Source: JBAXEO01 sp964541375
Lineage (GTDB): Bacteria; Actinomycetota; Coriobacteriia; Anaerosomatales; JAAXUF01
Reading direction: 5' to 3'
Length of the DNA stretch: 43,975 nt
Assembly (NCBI GenBank): GCA_964541375.1
Contig: CAZIPT010000009.1
Coordinates: 1-43,975, forward strand
Under the pieces are notes generated by a model that made no database searches, was not told the origin of the DNA, and saw nothing but the letters and a program-made list of their open reading frames with translations. Within the stretch, counting starts at the first letter, position 1. Every line of letters starts with the position of its first letter. Shown piece after piece: positions 26,001 to 32,517 of the stretch. The position numbers and the translations under genes are program-made.

Positions 26001-26085
26001 GGACTCGCTGATGCCCACCTATTTGCCACAGCTCATCCCACACATGGTGCCCAAGTTCATCGACTACGTGCGCAACGACACCTGA
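23014..26085 (+). CDS. FAD-linked oxidase fused to iron-sulfur CCG domains, methionine-rich tail
   Basis: This 1023-residue protein is a GlcD-like flavoprotein fused to a GlcF/HdrD-like part. An FAD-binding type 4 domain occupies about residues 45-230 and an FAD-oxidase C-terminal domain about 235-465. Two [4Fe-4S] motifs follow (Cys513, 516, 519, 523 and Cys564, 567, 570, 574). Two CCG-type cysteine domains come next, with ACCGIP, SCPACS, HDSCHAG, LCCGS and CPCC. Relatives oxidise 2-hydroxyacids such as lactate or glycolate, or serve as heterodisulfide-reductase-like modules; the substrate is unknown. Residues 890-1023 contain 27 methionines in MP-rich repeats, unlike the rest of the protein. 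No signal peptide is seen. The ATG follows AAGGAGCAAGGAAG. Confidence 0.87.
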   Translation: MSAVSDGIEQSLKDICGEGRVRIDQRERKMYSFDIGAMPRLVKPFVPAGVAGAVVRPSDESQIVRLTKLAQSQGLPIVPRGWSTSGYGGVLPRSGAVVVDMSGHQRVLSVDAKNLTVRAEAGAIWENIDREIGMQGLALRMYPSSYPSSSVAGWLAQGGSGFGSYEYGTFKENVTAARVVLPNGEVREFAGEDLNNLVADAEGITGIITEVEFRVRPLEAEVHRLVALKDTSALGGFLSALSAQALPIWSITFLNPESTRLKKQLPHHHGHPYEMAHAHFEPQLPEAYLAVIAYPESRREAIDSALESIIAENGGTELDAQSAEHEWEQRFAPMRLKRIGPSIVPTEVVVPLAEMRAVLDEIDVKISQPFILEGMVGKGDYVVLLGFIPHDERTFNFNLAFALSLSVIKIAKAHGGAAYSTGLYFRREAESVLGADRVVALKRFKSEVDAAGVMNPGKVFGSGLIDLIMGTANAFEPIVRPLANAAKPPSGPGDLSRDVNGIPGDVGLMAYACARCGYCVPTCEQYSGRGWESQSPRGKYAYIREVMEGREKWDRKAVDTMLVCTTCEVCNTRCQLRLPIEHNWMEMRGKLINEEKRGTFPPFEMMAASLRGEKDIWAGKAEHRADWIPEDIKPLIKDEGPIMYFAGCTASFVEKDIAEATVRLLTDAGYELSYMGEDEACCGIPMKVSGKWDLFEEIYVHNTTEARKRGAKTIVTSCPACSLVWKELYANLAAERGEEYEFEVKHYSELIAPALADGRLELKNPIDERVTFHDSCHAGRAQGIYEPPRDMLKAIPGIDYVEMEHNREEGLCCGSVLTLVGEIEVAPRLGGHRLSEAVDAGAETVVALCPCCQVQLRDSNIKNDLGLKIDDLARVVAEAAGYEIPETTEYSMYMWGFFDKFIILMEPANMAQLMTKVFPQMMDNMPAGMKPMMMGMKHVPGGLSMMEKMMPAMFPMMAPAILGKVMPDLIVAVEDYIGEMPPDMAELMPDLLPKTMDSLMPTYLPQLIPHMVPKFIDYVRNDT

Positions 26086-26114
26086 TTCGAGCTCAACAAC
26101 GCAGCTCCAGGACT

Positions 26115-26144
26115 CCGGGCGGCTCCGATCACGGGGCCGCCCGG
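26115..26144 (+). terminator. Hairpin terminator after the flavin/iron-sulfur gene
   Basis: A 13-bp stem (26115-26127 with 26132-26144, one G-T pair) encloses loop ATCA, 30 bases after the stop. The following bases (CCGTACTTCTC) are only mildly T-rich. It separates the oxidoreductase gene from the CRP-type gene. Confidence 0.65.
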
Positions 26145-26169
26145 CCGTACTTCTCGGCGAGCCCGGAAG

Positions 26170-26185
26170 TGTGTCTCAAGTCACA
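26170..26185 (+). promoter_or_regulatory. CRP-type binding site
   Basis: TGTGT-CTCAAG-TCACA differs from the classic TGTGA-N6-TCACA palindrome at one base. It lies 24 bases before the ATG chosen for the CRP-family gene. That gene's recognition helix carries the RETxxR pattern known to read TGTGA half-sites, so autoregulation is likely. Confidence 0.6.
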
Positions 26186-26209
26186 TCGTGGGATGCCGAT
26201 ATCAAGGAT

Positions 26210-26908
26210 ATGAGCCTCAACGCCACACTCGAAAGCACCGCCCCACGTCTCAAGACGATCCCGTTGTTCGCGGATCTGTCCGAGGAAGGTCTGCGCGCCA
26301 TTGCAGACATCGTGGCTGTTAGGCGCTTCACCAAGGGCTCGTTGATCGTAGGCCAGGGGGACCCGGGAACCTGCCTCTACTTGCTGGTTTCGGGTAGGGT
26401 CAAGGTTTCGCTAGCCAGTTCGGAAGGTAAGGAGCTCGTGCTCGACTATCTCGAGGCGCCGGCGCACTTCGGTGAGATGTCGCTCGTCGACTCGAAACCG
26501 CGCAGCGCTGATGTGTTCGCTGTTACCGACGGCGAGCTTCTGGTGCTGGAGGGAAGGGACCTCTCCACCGCGATCCAGGTACAGCCGAGGCTTGCCCTCA
26601 GCATCATCGCGACACTGTCTCGGCGTCTACGCAACACCATCGGTCGCTTGGAGGACCTTGCGTTCCACGATGCGACCCATCGGGTGATGCGTGTGATCCT
26701 CAACGTGGCCACGGTTGGGTTCGAGACGCGCGGCGTGCCGGTCATTCAGGGCATGACTCATTACGACATAGCCACGCTTGCCGGCACATCACGTGAGACC
26801 GCCAGCCGCGTGATCTCTCAACTGACCCGTCAGGGAGTCATCGTGGCCGAAGGCCGACGACTGACCGTCGATCTGCCCCGCCTAAGTGAGGGTCTGGAAC
26901 GACCGTGA
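26210..26908 (+). CDS. CRP-family transcriptional regulator
   Basis: This 232-residue regulator has a cyclic-nucleotide-binding beta-roll (about 15-125, with HFGEMSLVDSKPRSADV resembling the cAMP-contacting loop of CRP). A long dimer helix follows (about 125-150), then a winged helix with recognition helix SRETASRVI (Arg195, Glu196, Arg200). There is no N-terminal cysteine cluster, so it is CRP-like rather than an oxygen-sensing FNR. ATG 26210 is used because the alternative GTG 26171 lies inside the CRP-like site upstream; the ribosome-binding site (AAGGA, one base away) is poor, so the start is uncertain. Confidence 0.88.
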   Translation: MSLNATLESTAPRLKTIPLFADLSEEGLRAIADIVAVRRFTKGSLIVGQGDPGTCLYLLVSGRVKVSLASSEGKELVLDYLEAPAHFGEMSLVDSKPRSADVFAVTDGELLVLEGRDLSTAIQVQPRLALSIIATLSRRLRNTIGRLEDLAFHDATHRVMRVILNVATVGFETRGVPVIQGMTHYDIATLAGTSRETASRVISQLTRQGVIVAEGRRLTVDLPRLSEGLERP

Positions 26909-26955
26909 ACGGGCACATACCTGCTTGAGGACGGTCACCGACAGCGGGAGGAACG

Positions 26956-27183
26956 ATGAAGGAGTTCACGCTCGATGAGCTCGCCGGCTACAACGGCAAG
27001 GACGGGAACCCTGCGTACGTAGCGTACGAGGGTGTTGTCTACGACGTCACCGAGAGCGCGATGTGGGGCGACGGAGATCACGAAGGTGCGCATTTCGCCG
27101 GAGGCGATCTCACGGCTGAGCACGGAGAGGCTCCGCACGACGTATACGTCACCGACTTCACCGAGGTAGGGCGCCTGGTCTAG
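26956..27183 (+). CDS. Small cytochrome b5-like heme-binding domain protein
   Basis: This 75-residue protein is a single cytochrome-b5-like domain of the small bacterial type: EFTLDELAGYNGKDG, then AYVAYEGVVYDVTES and an HFAGGDLT turn. Possible axial ligands are His42, His46, His56 and His61. The classic HPGG is replaced by HFAGG, as in other short bacterial members. It has no signal peptide or membrane helix. GGGAGGA precedes the ATG. It lies 47 bases after the CRP-type gene and is followed by a strong terminator, so the pair is probably one operon. Confidence 0.82.
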   Translation: MKEFTLDELAGYNGKDGNPAYVAYEGVVYDVTESAMWGDGDHEGAHFAGGDLTAEHGEAPHDVYVTDFTEVGRLV

Positions 27184-27208
27184 GGGCGTCTCAGGGGAGC
27201 TGACCGAG

Positions 27209-27238
27209 AAGGGCCGCCGGGTACACCCGGCGGCCCTT
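27209..27238 (+). terminator. Strong intrinsic terminator
   Basis: A perfect 13-bp stem (27209-27221 with 27226-27238) with loop TACA is followed by TCGTGTG, giving only a short T-rich end (CTTTC). It closes the cytochrome b5-like gene and may also work for the convergent rlmD-like gene. Confidence 0.85.
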
Positions 27239-27313
27239 TCGTGTGCGCTGACTCCGGGGCGATGCTCGTTGCCTGGCGGAGGCTCCTGCGCGGACGCGTG
27301 GTTGCGTCGCGAC

Positions 27314-28621
27314 CTACACGCGCTCGAATTCCGCGAGCGTCTCCACGTGGTAGGTCTGCGGAAACATGTCGAGGGGAGTGGCTTTCGTGAGCGCGTAGCC
27401 CCGCGACGCGAGCCCCGCAGCGTCTCGCGCGAGGGTCGCCGGATCACATGAGACGTAGGCTATGCGTCGCGCACGCGTGCTCGCAAGCGCCTCGACGGCT
27501 TCGTTCTGGAGACCGGAGCGTGGCGGGTCCACGAGCGCGAGGTCGACGCGTCCGATGGCCGGAAGCTCTCGGCCGGCATCTCCGCCGATGACGTCGGCCC
27601 ACAGACCCTCGTCCTCGAGATTGCGCCGCAGGTCGCGCACCGCGCTTGAGGCGGACTCGACGGCGACGACCTCACCGGCCTTCTCGGCGAGCGGAAGCGT
27701 GAAGGTGCCCGCGCCTGCGAACAGGTCCAGGACCCGGTCGGAACCGTCAGCGCGAAGCGCGTCGAGCGCAAGCGACACGAGTGATTCGGCGGCGCGGGTG
27801 TTGACCTGGAAGAAGCTCGGGGCCGAAACGGTCATGGTGGTGCCGAGAAGGCGCTCGCGCCAGGCGCCCTTTCCCGACAGAACCTCGACGCCGGCGATCT
27901 TGCGTTCCTTTGACGGGCCTTTCACGAGTACGCGGACGAGGCTCGTCGTCCTGAGGGCCTGCCCAAGCGTAGTGGCGACGGGCCGCCGCGGGAACGGACC
28001 GGGTGCCCCCCACAGCGCCACCTCGGCGTCACGCGTGTTGGTCCCCACGCGCAGGGCGACCCGGGTCAGGCCGAAGTCCTGTTCACCTGAGATGTAGCGA
28101 AGCGCACCGCCCAGCGCCTTGGGCGCGCGGCGGTACTTGTCGGGAAGTAGGAGGCACTCCTCGACCTCGACGAATTCCTCGGAACCGGACCGATGAAAGC
28201 CGAGCCTCGGTCTGCCAGAGGAGGCGTCCACCACAAGCTCCACCTTGTTGCGGTAGCCGTACTGGGCTGCCGAGGGAATCGTTTGGCCCACCAGGTTCTC
28301 TGCATCGGCGAGGTGCCCGATGCGCGCGAGGGCGTCGACCACCATCCGGCGCTTCGCCGCGAGCTGAGCGGGATAGGCGATGTGCTGCCATGAGCAACCG
28401 CCGCACACCCCGAAGTAGGGGCATGGCGCGTCGATGCGGTCGGGCGAGGCGGAAACGACGTTGCGGGTCTCGGCACGCACGAAGCGGCCGCGGTCCTCGG
28501 TCACCTCCGCTTCGACGCTGTCTCCCGGCACAGCGCCCCGGACAAAGGCGGTGCGACCGTCCGCGAGGTGCGCGATGGCGTCTCCGCCGTATGCTAGGCT
28601 CTCGATGTCGAGCGTGATCAA
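27314..28621 (-). CDS. rlmD: RlmD-type 23S rRNA (uracil-5-)-methyltransferase
   Basis: This 435-residue enzyme methylates C5 of a uridine in rRNA using SAM. An N-terminal TRAM RNA-binding domain (about 1-55) is followed by a [4Fe-4S] site of Cys67, Cys73, Cys76 and Cys156, a SAM-binding motif DLFAGAGTF, DPPRSG and the catalytic-Cys motif YVSCDPATLARD. The open frame extends far upstream, but TTG 28621 is preferred: GGAG lies seven bases upstream and the TRAM domain begins at once. Whether it modifies one or two uridines (RlmD or RlmCD) cannot be told. Confidence 0.88.
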   Translation of the reverse strand: MITLDIESLAYGGDAIAHLADGRTAFVRGAVPGDSVEAEVTEDRGRFVRAETRNVVSASPDRIDAPCPYFGVCGGCSWQHIAYPAQLAAKRRMVVDALARIGHLADAENLVGQTIPSAAQYGYRNKVELVVDASSGRPRLGFHRSGSEEFVEVEECLLLPDKYRRAPKALGGALRYISGEQDFGLTRVALRVGTNTRDAEVALWGAPGPFPRRPVATTLGQALRTTSLVRVLVKGPSKERKIAGVEVLSGKGAWRERLLGTTMTVSAPSFFQVNTRAAESLVSLALDALRADGSDRVLDLFAGAGTFTLPLAEKAGEVVAVESASSAVRDLRRNLEDEGLWADVIGGDAGRELPAIGRVDLALVDPPRSGLQNEAVEALASTRARRIAYVSCDPATLARDAAGLASRGYALTKATPLDMFPQTYHVETLAEFERV

Positions 28622-28687
28622 GGGGTTCTCCAGACTGACGATGCGCGTGGGGTCATCGTACCGCGATTCTCGGCGGCTTCTCTTAGG

Positions 28688-28716
28688 TTGAGTCGGTCGT
28701 TCGACAAGCCGATACT
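28688..28716 (+). promoter_or_regulatory. Candidate promoter of the receiver-PilT gene
   Basis: TTGAGT (28688-28693), 17 bases, GATACT (28711-28716): a good sigma-A match placed 75 bases before the GTG start, in the divergent gap upstream of the rlmD-like gene. Confidence 0.5.
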
Positions 28717-28791
28717 CATCTGGGGGCCGCACGCCGCGGACGGTGCAGCGTAGCAGCCGAGAAGTTCGGCACAACGAGGAGGTTCGTCCCG

Positions 28792-30519
28792 GTGACAGCC
28801 AAGACAGTCCTGGTCGTTCACGACGATGCTGATCTGGTGGCGTCCGTTCGCTCGGCGCTCCAAGCTCAGGCACCCGAAATCGAACTCATCAACGCCCTTT
28901 CCGGGCCACGCGCCGTCGGAATGATGGCGCAGTCGGTTCCCTCTGTTCTGGTGGTAGACGCCGAGCTGGCCGGAATCGACGGCTATGCGTTCACGAGGCA
29001 GGTCAAGTCCGCTCCCGCCACGGCCCAGGTACCGGTCATCATCGTCTCTCTCGATCCCAACGAAGTGTCCGCGCTGAAAGCGCGGCAGGTCGGGGCCGCT
29101 GCCCACCTGCCATCGACCGGCCCGGTGGGCGTGCTCGTCGGCAAGATCGTCGCACTCTCGGCAACGCAGACCGAAGCCGCTTCGCCGGCAGCTGCGGCCA
29201 CGGAACCGGCGGCGGACGAGCCGGCGGCCGCACCTGTCGCTGTGCCGGGCGTTGTAACGCCCGCCTCGATCACCGCGCCCAGCCCAGCGGACCCTCCGGC
29301 CGCCACTGAGGGCGGATCGACGTACGGTGAGCCGCAGCCCGTCTCGGCCGATATGAGCTACGCGACGAGCGGTGGGCCGGATCCGCGATCCGAGTCGGGC
29401 CAACCGGAGGTCACGTCCGAACCGTTGAGGACGAATGCTCCGGGAAGTGGTGCGCCGCACATCGACGACATGCTGCGCACAATGCTCGAACGGGGAGGGT
29501 CGGACCTCCACATCGCCGTTGGCAGCGCGCCGGGTATCCGCCAACGCGGCGAGCTTCTGCCGGTCGAGAACATGAGACCTCTGTCGCCGCGCGACACGAT
29601 GGAGATGATCCTCGGTCTCTTGTCCGAGGAGCAGCGCCGCCGCTTCGAGACCGAGCTCGAACTCGACTTCGCCTACAGCATTCCGGGTGTGTCGCGCTTC
29701 CGCGCCAACGTCTTCCAGCAGCGCAACTCCATGGGCGCCGTCTTCCGCGTGATCCCGATCCAGATCCCGACACTCGAGGATCTCGGATTGCCCAAGGTGT
29801 GCACGTACCTGGCCGAACGCCCTCGCGGCTTGGTGCTGGTCACGGGGCCGACCGGCTCAGGTAAGTCGACCACGCTCGCAGCGATGGTCGACCACATTAA
29901 CGAGACGCGCGCCCTTCACATCATGACGATGGAAGATCCCATCGAGTTCATGCATCGCAACAAGCGGTCCTACGTCAACCAGCGCGAGGTGGGCGAGGAC
30001 ACACACTCGTTCGCCTCGGCGCTGAAGCGCGTGCTGCGCCAAGACCCCGACGTCATCCTGGTAGGCGAGATGCGCGACCTCGAGACCATCAGCTCGGCGA
30101 TCACGGCCGCCGAGACGGGCCACCTGGTCCTGGCCACCCTGCACACGACCGGTGGTCCCGAGACGGTCGATCGTGTCATCGACGTCTTCCCGCCGCACCA
30201 GCAGCAGCAGGTCCGCATGCAGCTCTCCAACTCGCTTGAAGGCGTGTTGTCTCAGACTCTCTTGCGCAGCACCGACGGACGAAACCGGCTGATGGCCATG
30301 GAGATCATGCTAGGGGTGCCGGCGATTCAGAATCTCATCCGCGAGGGAAAGACCCACCAGATGGAAACCATTATCCAAGGCGGCGCATCATTGGGTATGC
30401 AGACACTGGACCAGAGTCTCAAGAACCTGCTGACGGCCGGGAAGGTCACCTTCGAAGAGGCTATCAGCAAGGCCAAGAACCCGCGCGATCTCGCGGGGAT
30501 GGTCGGACGCAAGCTCTAG
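28792..30519 (+). CDS. Receiver-like domain fused to PilT-type twitching ATPase
   Basis: This 575-residue protein has three parts. Residues 1-120 form a response-regulator receiver-like fold (VLVVHDDADL, phospho-acceptor-like Asp in LVVDAEL, Ser in IIVSLD). The usual Lys of the KP motif is missing (HLPSTGP), so phosphorylation is doubtful. An Ala/Pro-rich linker spans about 125-215. A full PilT ATPase follows: DLHIAVGS, Walker A GPTGSGKS (352-359), the Asp box and Walker B DPDVILVGEMRD, the His box and the AIQNLIREGK signature near the C-terminus. PilT retracts type IV pili by ATP hydrolysis. No other pilus gene is in the window. It starts at GTG 28792 after GAGGAGG. Confidence 0.88.
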   Translation: MTAKTVLVVHDDADLVASVRSALQAQAPEIELINALSGPRAVGMMAQSVPSVLVVDAELAGIDGYAFTRQVKSAPATAQVPVIIVSLDPNEVSALKARQVGAAAHLPSTGPVGVLVGKIVALSATQTEAASPAAAATEPAADEPAAAPVAVPGVVTPASITAPSPADPPAATEGGSTYGEPQPVSADMSYATSGGPDPRSESGQPEVTSEPLRTNAPGSGAPHIDDMLRTMLERGGSDLHIAVGSAPGIRQRGELLPVENMRPLSPRDTMEMILGLLSEEQRRRFETELELDFAYSIPGVSRFRANVFQQRNSMGAVFRVIPIQIPTLEDLGLPKVCTYLAERPRGLVLVTGPTGSGKSTTLAAMVDHINETRALHIMTMEDPIEFMHRNKRSYVNQREVGEDTHSFASALKRVLRQDPDVILVGEMRDLETISSAITAAETGHLVLATLHTTGGPETVDRVIDVFPPHQQQQVRMQLSNSLEGVLSQTLLRSTDGRNRLMAMEIMLGVPAIQNLIREGKTHQMETIIQGGASLGMQTLDQSLKNLLTAGKVTFEEAISKAKNPRDLAGMVGRKL

Positions 30520-30545
30520 AGGCACTCGGTCACAGCGCAACACGG

Positions 30546-30570
30546 CAGCGGGCCGCGATGCGGCTCGCTG
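30546..30570 (+). terminator. Hairpin downstream of the PilT-type gene
   Basis: An 11-bp stem with one G-T pair (30546-30556 with 30560-30570) and loop GAT is followed by ATTCGTTTCC. It lies 27 bases after the stop and probably terminates transcription or reduces readthrough into the OsmC gene. Confidence 0.5.
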
Positions 30571-30597
30571 ATTCGTTTCCAAGGGGAGGGCGATCAC

Positions 30598-31062
30598 ATG
30601 AGCACCGACACCGTCACCGTACGCTGGACCCAGAAGAGGCAGATGGCTGCCTGGAACAGCGGAGGTCGCGGGATTCTCATGGACGCCCCGTCCGCGTACA
30701 AGGGCGAGGGCACCGGCGCGAGACCCCTTGAGGTGTTTCTCGAGGCGCTGGCGGCCTGCACCGCAATGGATGTCGTTTCGGTGCTCGAGAAGAAGCGTCA
30801 GCACTTCACCGGTCTCGAGGTGCTCGTCAAAGCCGAGCAGCGCGAAGACGAGTTCCCCAAGATCTACACCCGCATCGAGCTTGAGTATGTGGTCACCGGC
30901 CATGGCGTGAAACCTGCAGCTGTGGCGCGTGCGATCGAGCTGTCCGAGGACAAGTACTGCTCCGTGAGGGGTATGCTCGGGCCGCAGGTGGATGTGGTGA
31001 CTTCCTATCGTATCGAGGAGGCACCAGCCCCTGTCGCCAGCGACGAACCTGAAGCCGAGTGA
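30598..31062 (+). CDS. OsmC/Ohr-family protein
   Basis: This 154-residue protein has the OsmC fold with the two conserved redox cysteines Cys54 (LAACTAMDV) and Cys121 (KYCSVRGML). OsmC/Ohr enzymes reduce organic hydroperoxides through these thiols; this one resembles the YhfA-like branch, whose substrate is less defined. AAGGGGAGGG precedes the ATG. The next gene on the strand belongs to a possible low-molecular-weight-thiol cassette, which would be a logical partner (inference). Confidence 0.86.
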   Translation: MSTDTVTVRWTQKRQMAAWNSGGRGILMDAPSAYKGEGTGARPLEVFLEALAACTAMDVVSVLEKKRQHFTGLEVLVKAEQREDEFPKIYTRIELEYVVTGHGVKPAAVARAIELSEDKYCSVRGMLGPQVDVVTSYRIEEAPAPVASDEPEAE

Positions 31063-31118
31063 TCCTTCGCTGGCCACGGATTGAGCAAAGAGGGCCCGCA
31101 CCGACCGAGAGGACCGCA

Positions 31119-31817
31119 GTGTCCGACGCCGTTTTGCTCCCCGTCTACAACGAAGAGGGCACGGTCAACTCCGTGCTGGGGGCTGTCCGCCACTTCTTCG
31201 ATGGCGAAGTCATCGTCGTCGACGATGGTTCAACCGACGAGACACCGCGGGTTCTCGCCGCACGCGACGACATCACCGTGGTTCATCTCGACCGAAACTG
31301 CGGCTACGGCTGCGCGCTGAAGATCGGCTTTCGGATCGCACACGACATCGGGGTCACCCGGCTGGTCACGATGGACTGCGACGGGCAACACGAGCCGGCG
31401 CATATTCCGCAGTTTCTCTCGGCGATGGCCGAAGGCGGCGACGTCGTGTCGGGAAGCCGCTACCTACCCGGCAGCGCGAAGGTAGGCGTGGCACCGGAAT
31501 CTCGGCAGGCGATCAACCAGCGCATCACCGCTGAGATCAACGCGGTCACGGGCTGGGGGATCACCGACGCGTTCTGCGGCTTCAAGGCGTACCGGTTGCC
31601 CGCGCTGGACTGCATCCGGCTGGAGGAGCCCGGCTACGCCATGCCGCTGGAGTTGTGGGCCAAGGCGTGGAAGTGTGGGCTTGAAGTGCGCGAGATACCC
31701 GTCGAGCGAATCTACTGCGACCACGAGCGTTCGTTCGGTGCTGCCCTCGACGACCCCGAGACCCGTTTCGCCTACTACGTGGATGTCTGGGAGCGCGCGC
31801 TGAAAGGGGAGTCATGA
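31119..31817 (+). CDS. GT2-family glycosyltransferase (DPM1/polyprenol-type)
   Basis: This 232-residue soluble GT-A-fold transferase has the N-terminal LLPVYNEEGTV, VVDDGSTDET (nucleotide-sugar site, Asp35-Asp36), TMDCDGQHEP (DxD-like metal site) and AFCGFKAYR. Relatives transfer sugars to polyprenyl phosphates. No membrane segment is seen. GTG 31119 is chosen because GAGAGGA lies five bases upstream; the frame is open back to GTG 31059 within the OsmC stop region. Its stop overlaps the deacetylase start (ATGA), so the two are translationally coupled. Confidence 0.85.
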   Translation: MSDAVLLPVYNEEGTVNSVLGAVRHFFDGEVIVVDDGSTDETPRVLAARDDITVVHLDRNCGYGCALKIGFRIAHDIGVTRLVTMDCDGQHEPAHIPQFLSAMAEGGDVVSGSRYLPGSAKVGVAPESRQAINQRITAEINAVTGWGITDAFCGFKAYRLPALDCIRLEEPGYAMPLELWAKAWKCGLEVREIPVERIYCDHERSFGAALDDPETRFAYYVDVWERALKGES

Positions 31818-32509
31818 TCACCGACCCGCTCTGCGAAGCACTCTGCATAGGCGCACACCCCGACGACGTCGAGATAGGCATGGGAGGCACGGTCGCCAAG
31901 CTGGTGCGAGAAGGCGCTCGCGTCGTGATCGTGGACCTGACCAACGGCGAGCCGACTCCGCACGGCACGATTGAGAGGCGTGCGGCCGAATCAGCACGCG
32001 CGGCAGCGATTCTCGGCGTGGAACGCAGGACGTTGACCCAGCCGAATCGCTACCTCTTCGACACGGTCGAAGCCCGCACCGAGCTGGCGGAGGTGATCCG
32101 AGAGTTTCGACCGCGCACGCTCTTCGTCCCGTACGCCGAGGACACTCATCCCGACCACATCGCAGCGTCGCGAATCGCAGTCGCCGCGCGGTTCTACGCC
32201 AAGTTCACGCATACCGGCATGAGCGGGGAGCCCTTCTTCCCCGAGCGCGTCTACCGCTACATGGCCGTGCACATGCGTGTGGTGGCCGAACCGTCGTTCA
32301 TCGTCGACGTGACGCAGGACCTTCCCAAGAAGCTCGAGGCGCTTGGCGCGTACGAGTCACAGTTCTCCGGCAACCCGATCAACGCCGGGGTCGTCGATCT
32401 TGTCGCGGGTCAGGCCGCGATGTGGGGAGCCGTCGCGCGCGTGCAAGCCGGCGAGCCGTTCTTCGCGCTCGAACCCCTGGCCATCCGCACCGTGACCGAC
32501 CTCATCTAG
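31814..32509 (+). CDS. bshB1: PIG-L family deacetylase, BshB1-like
   Basis: This 231-residue zinc-dependent N-deacetylase has the metal-site motifs AHPDDVE (His15, Asp18) and HPDH (His112, His115). The pattern GMGGTVAKLVREG...DLTNGEPTPHGT closely follows bacillithiol deacetylase BshB1, which removes the acetyl group of GlcNAc-malate, and the C-terminal ALGAYESQF also fits. Here the neighbouring transferase is GT2 rather than the GT4 BshA, so the true substrate may differ. It overlaps the glycosyltransferase by four bases. Confidence 0.82.
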   Translation: MITDPLCEALCIGAHPDDVEIGMGGTVAKLVREGARVVIVDLTNGEPTPHGTIERRAAESARAAAILGVERRTLTQPNRYLFDTVEARTELAEVIREFRPRTLFVPYAEDTHPDHIAASRIAVAARFYAKFTHTGMSGEPFFPERVYRYMAVHMRVVAEPSFIVDVTQDLPKKLEALGAYESQFSGNPINAGVVDLVAGQAAMWGAVARVQAGEPFFALEPLAIRTVTDLI

Positions 32510-32517
32510 GAGGCAGC

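Noticed and set aside
26171..26209. GTG 26171 as start of the CRP-family gene
   Set aside because: It lies within the CRP-type palindrome, and the extra 13 residues show no family similarity; kept only as an alternative.
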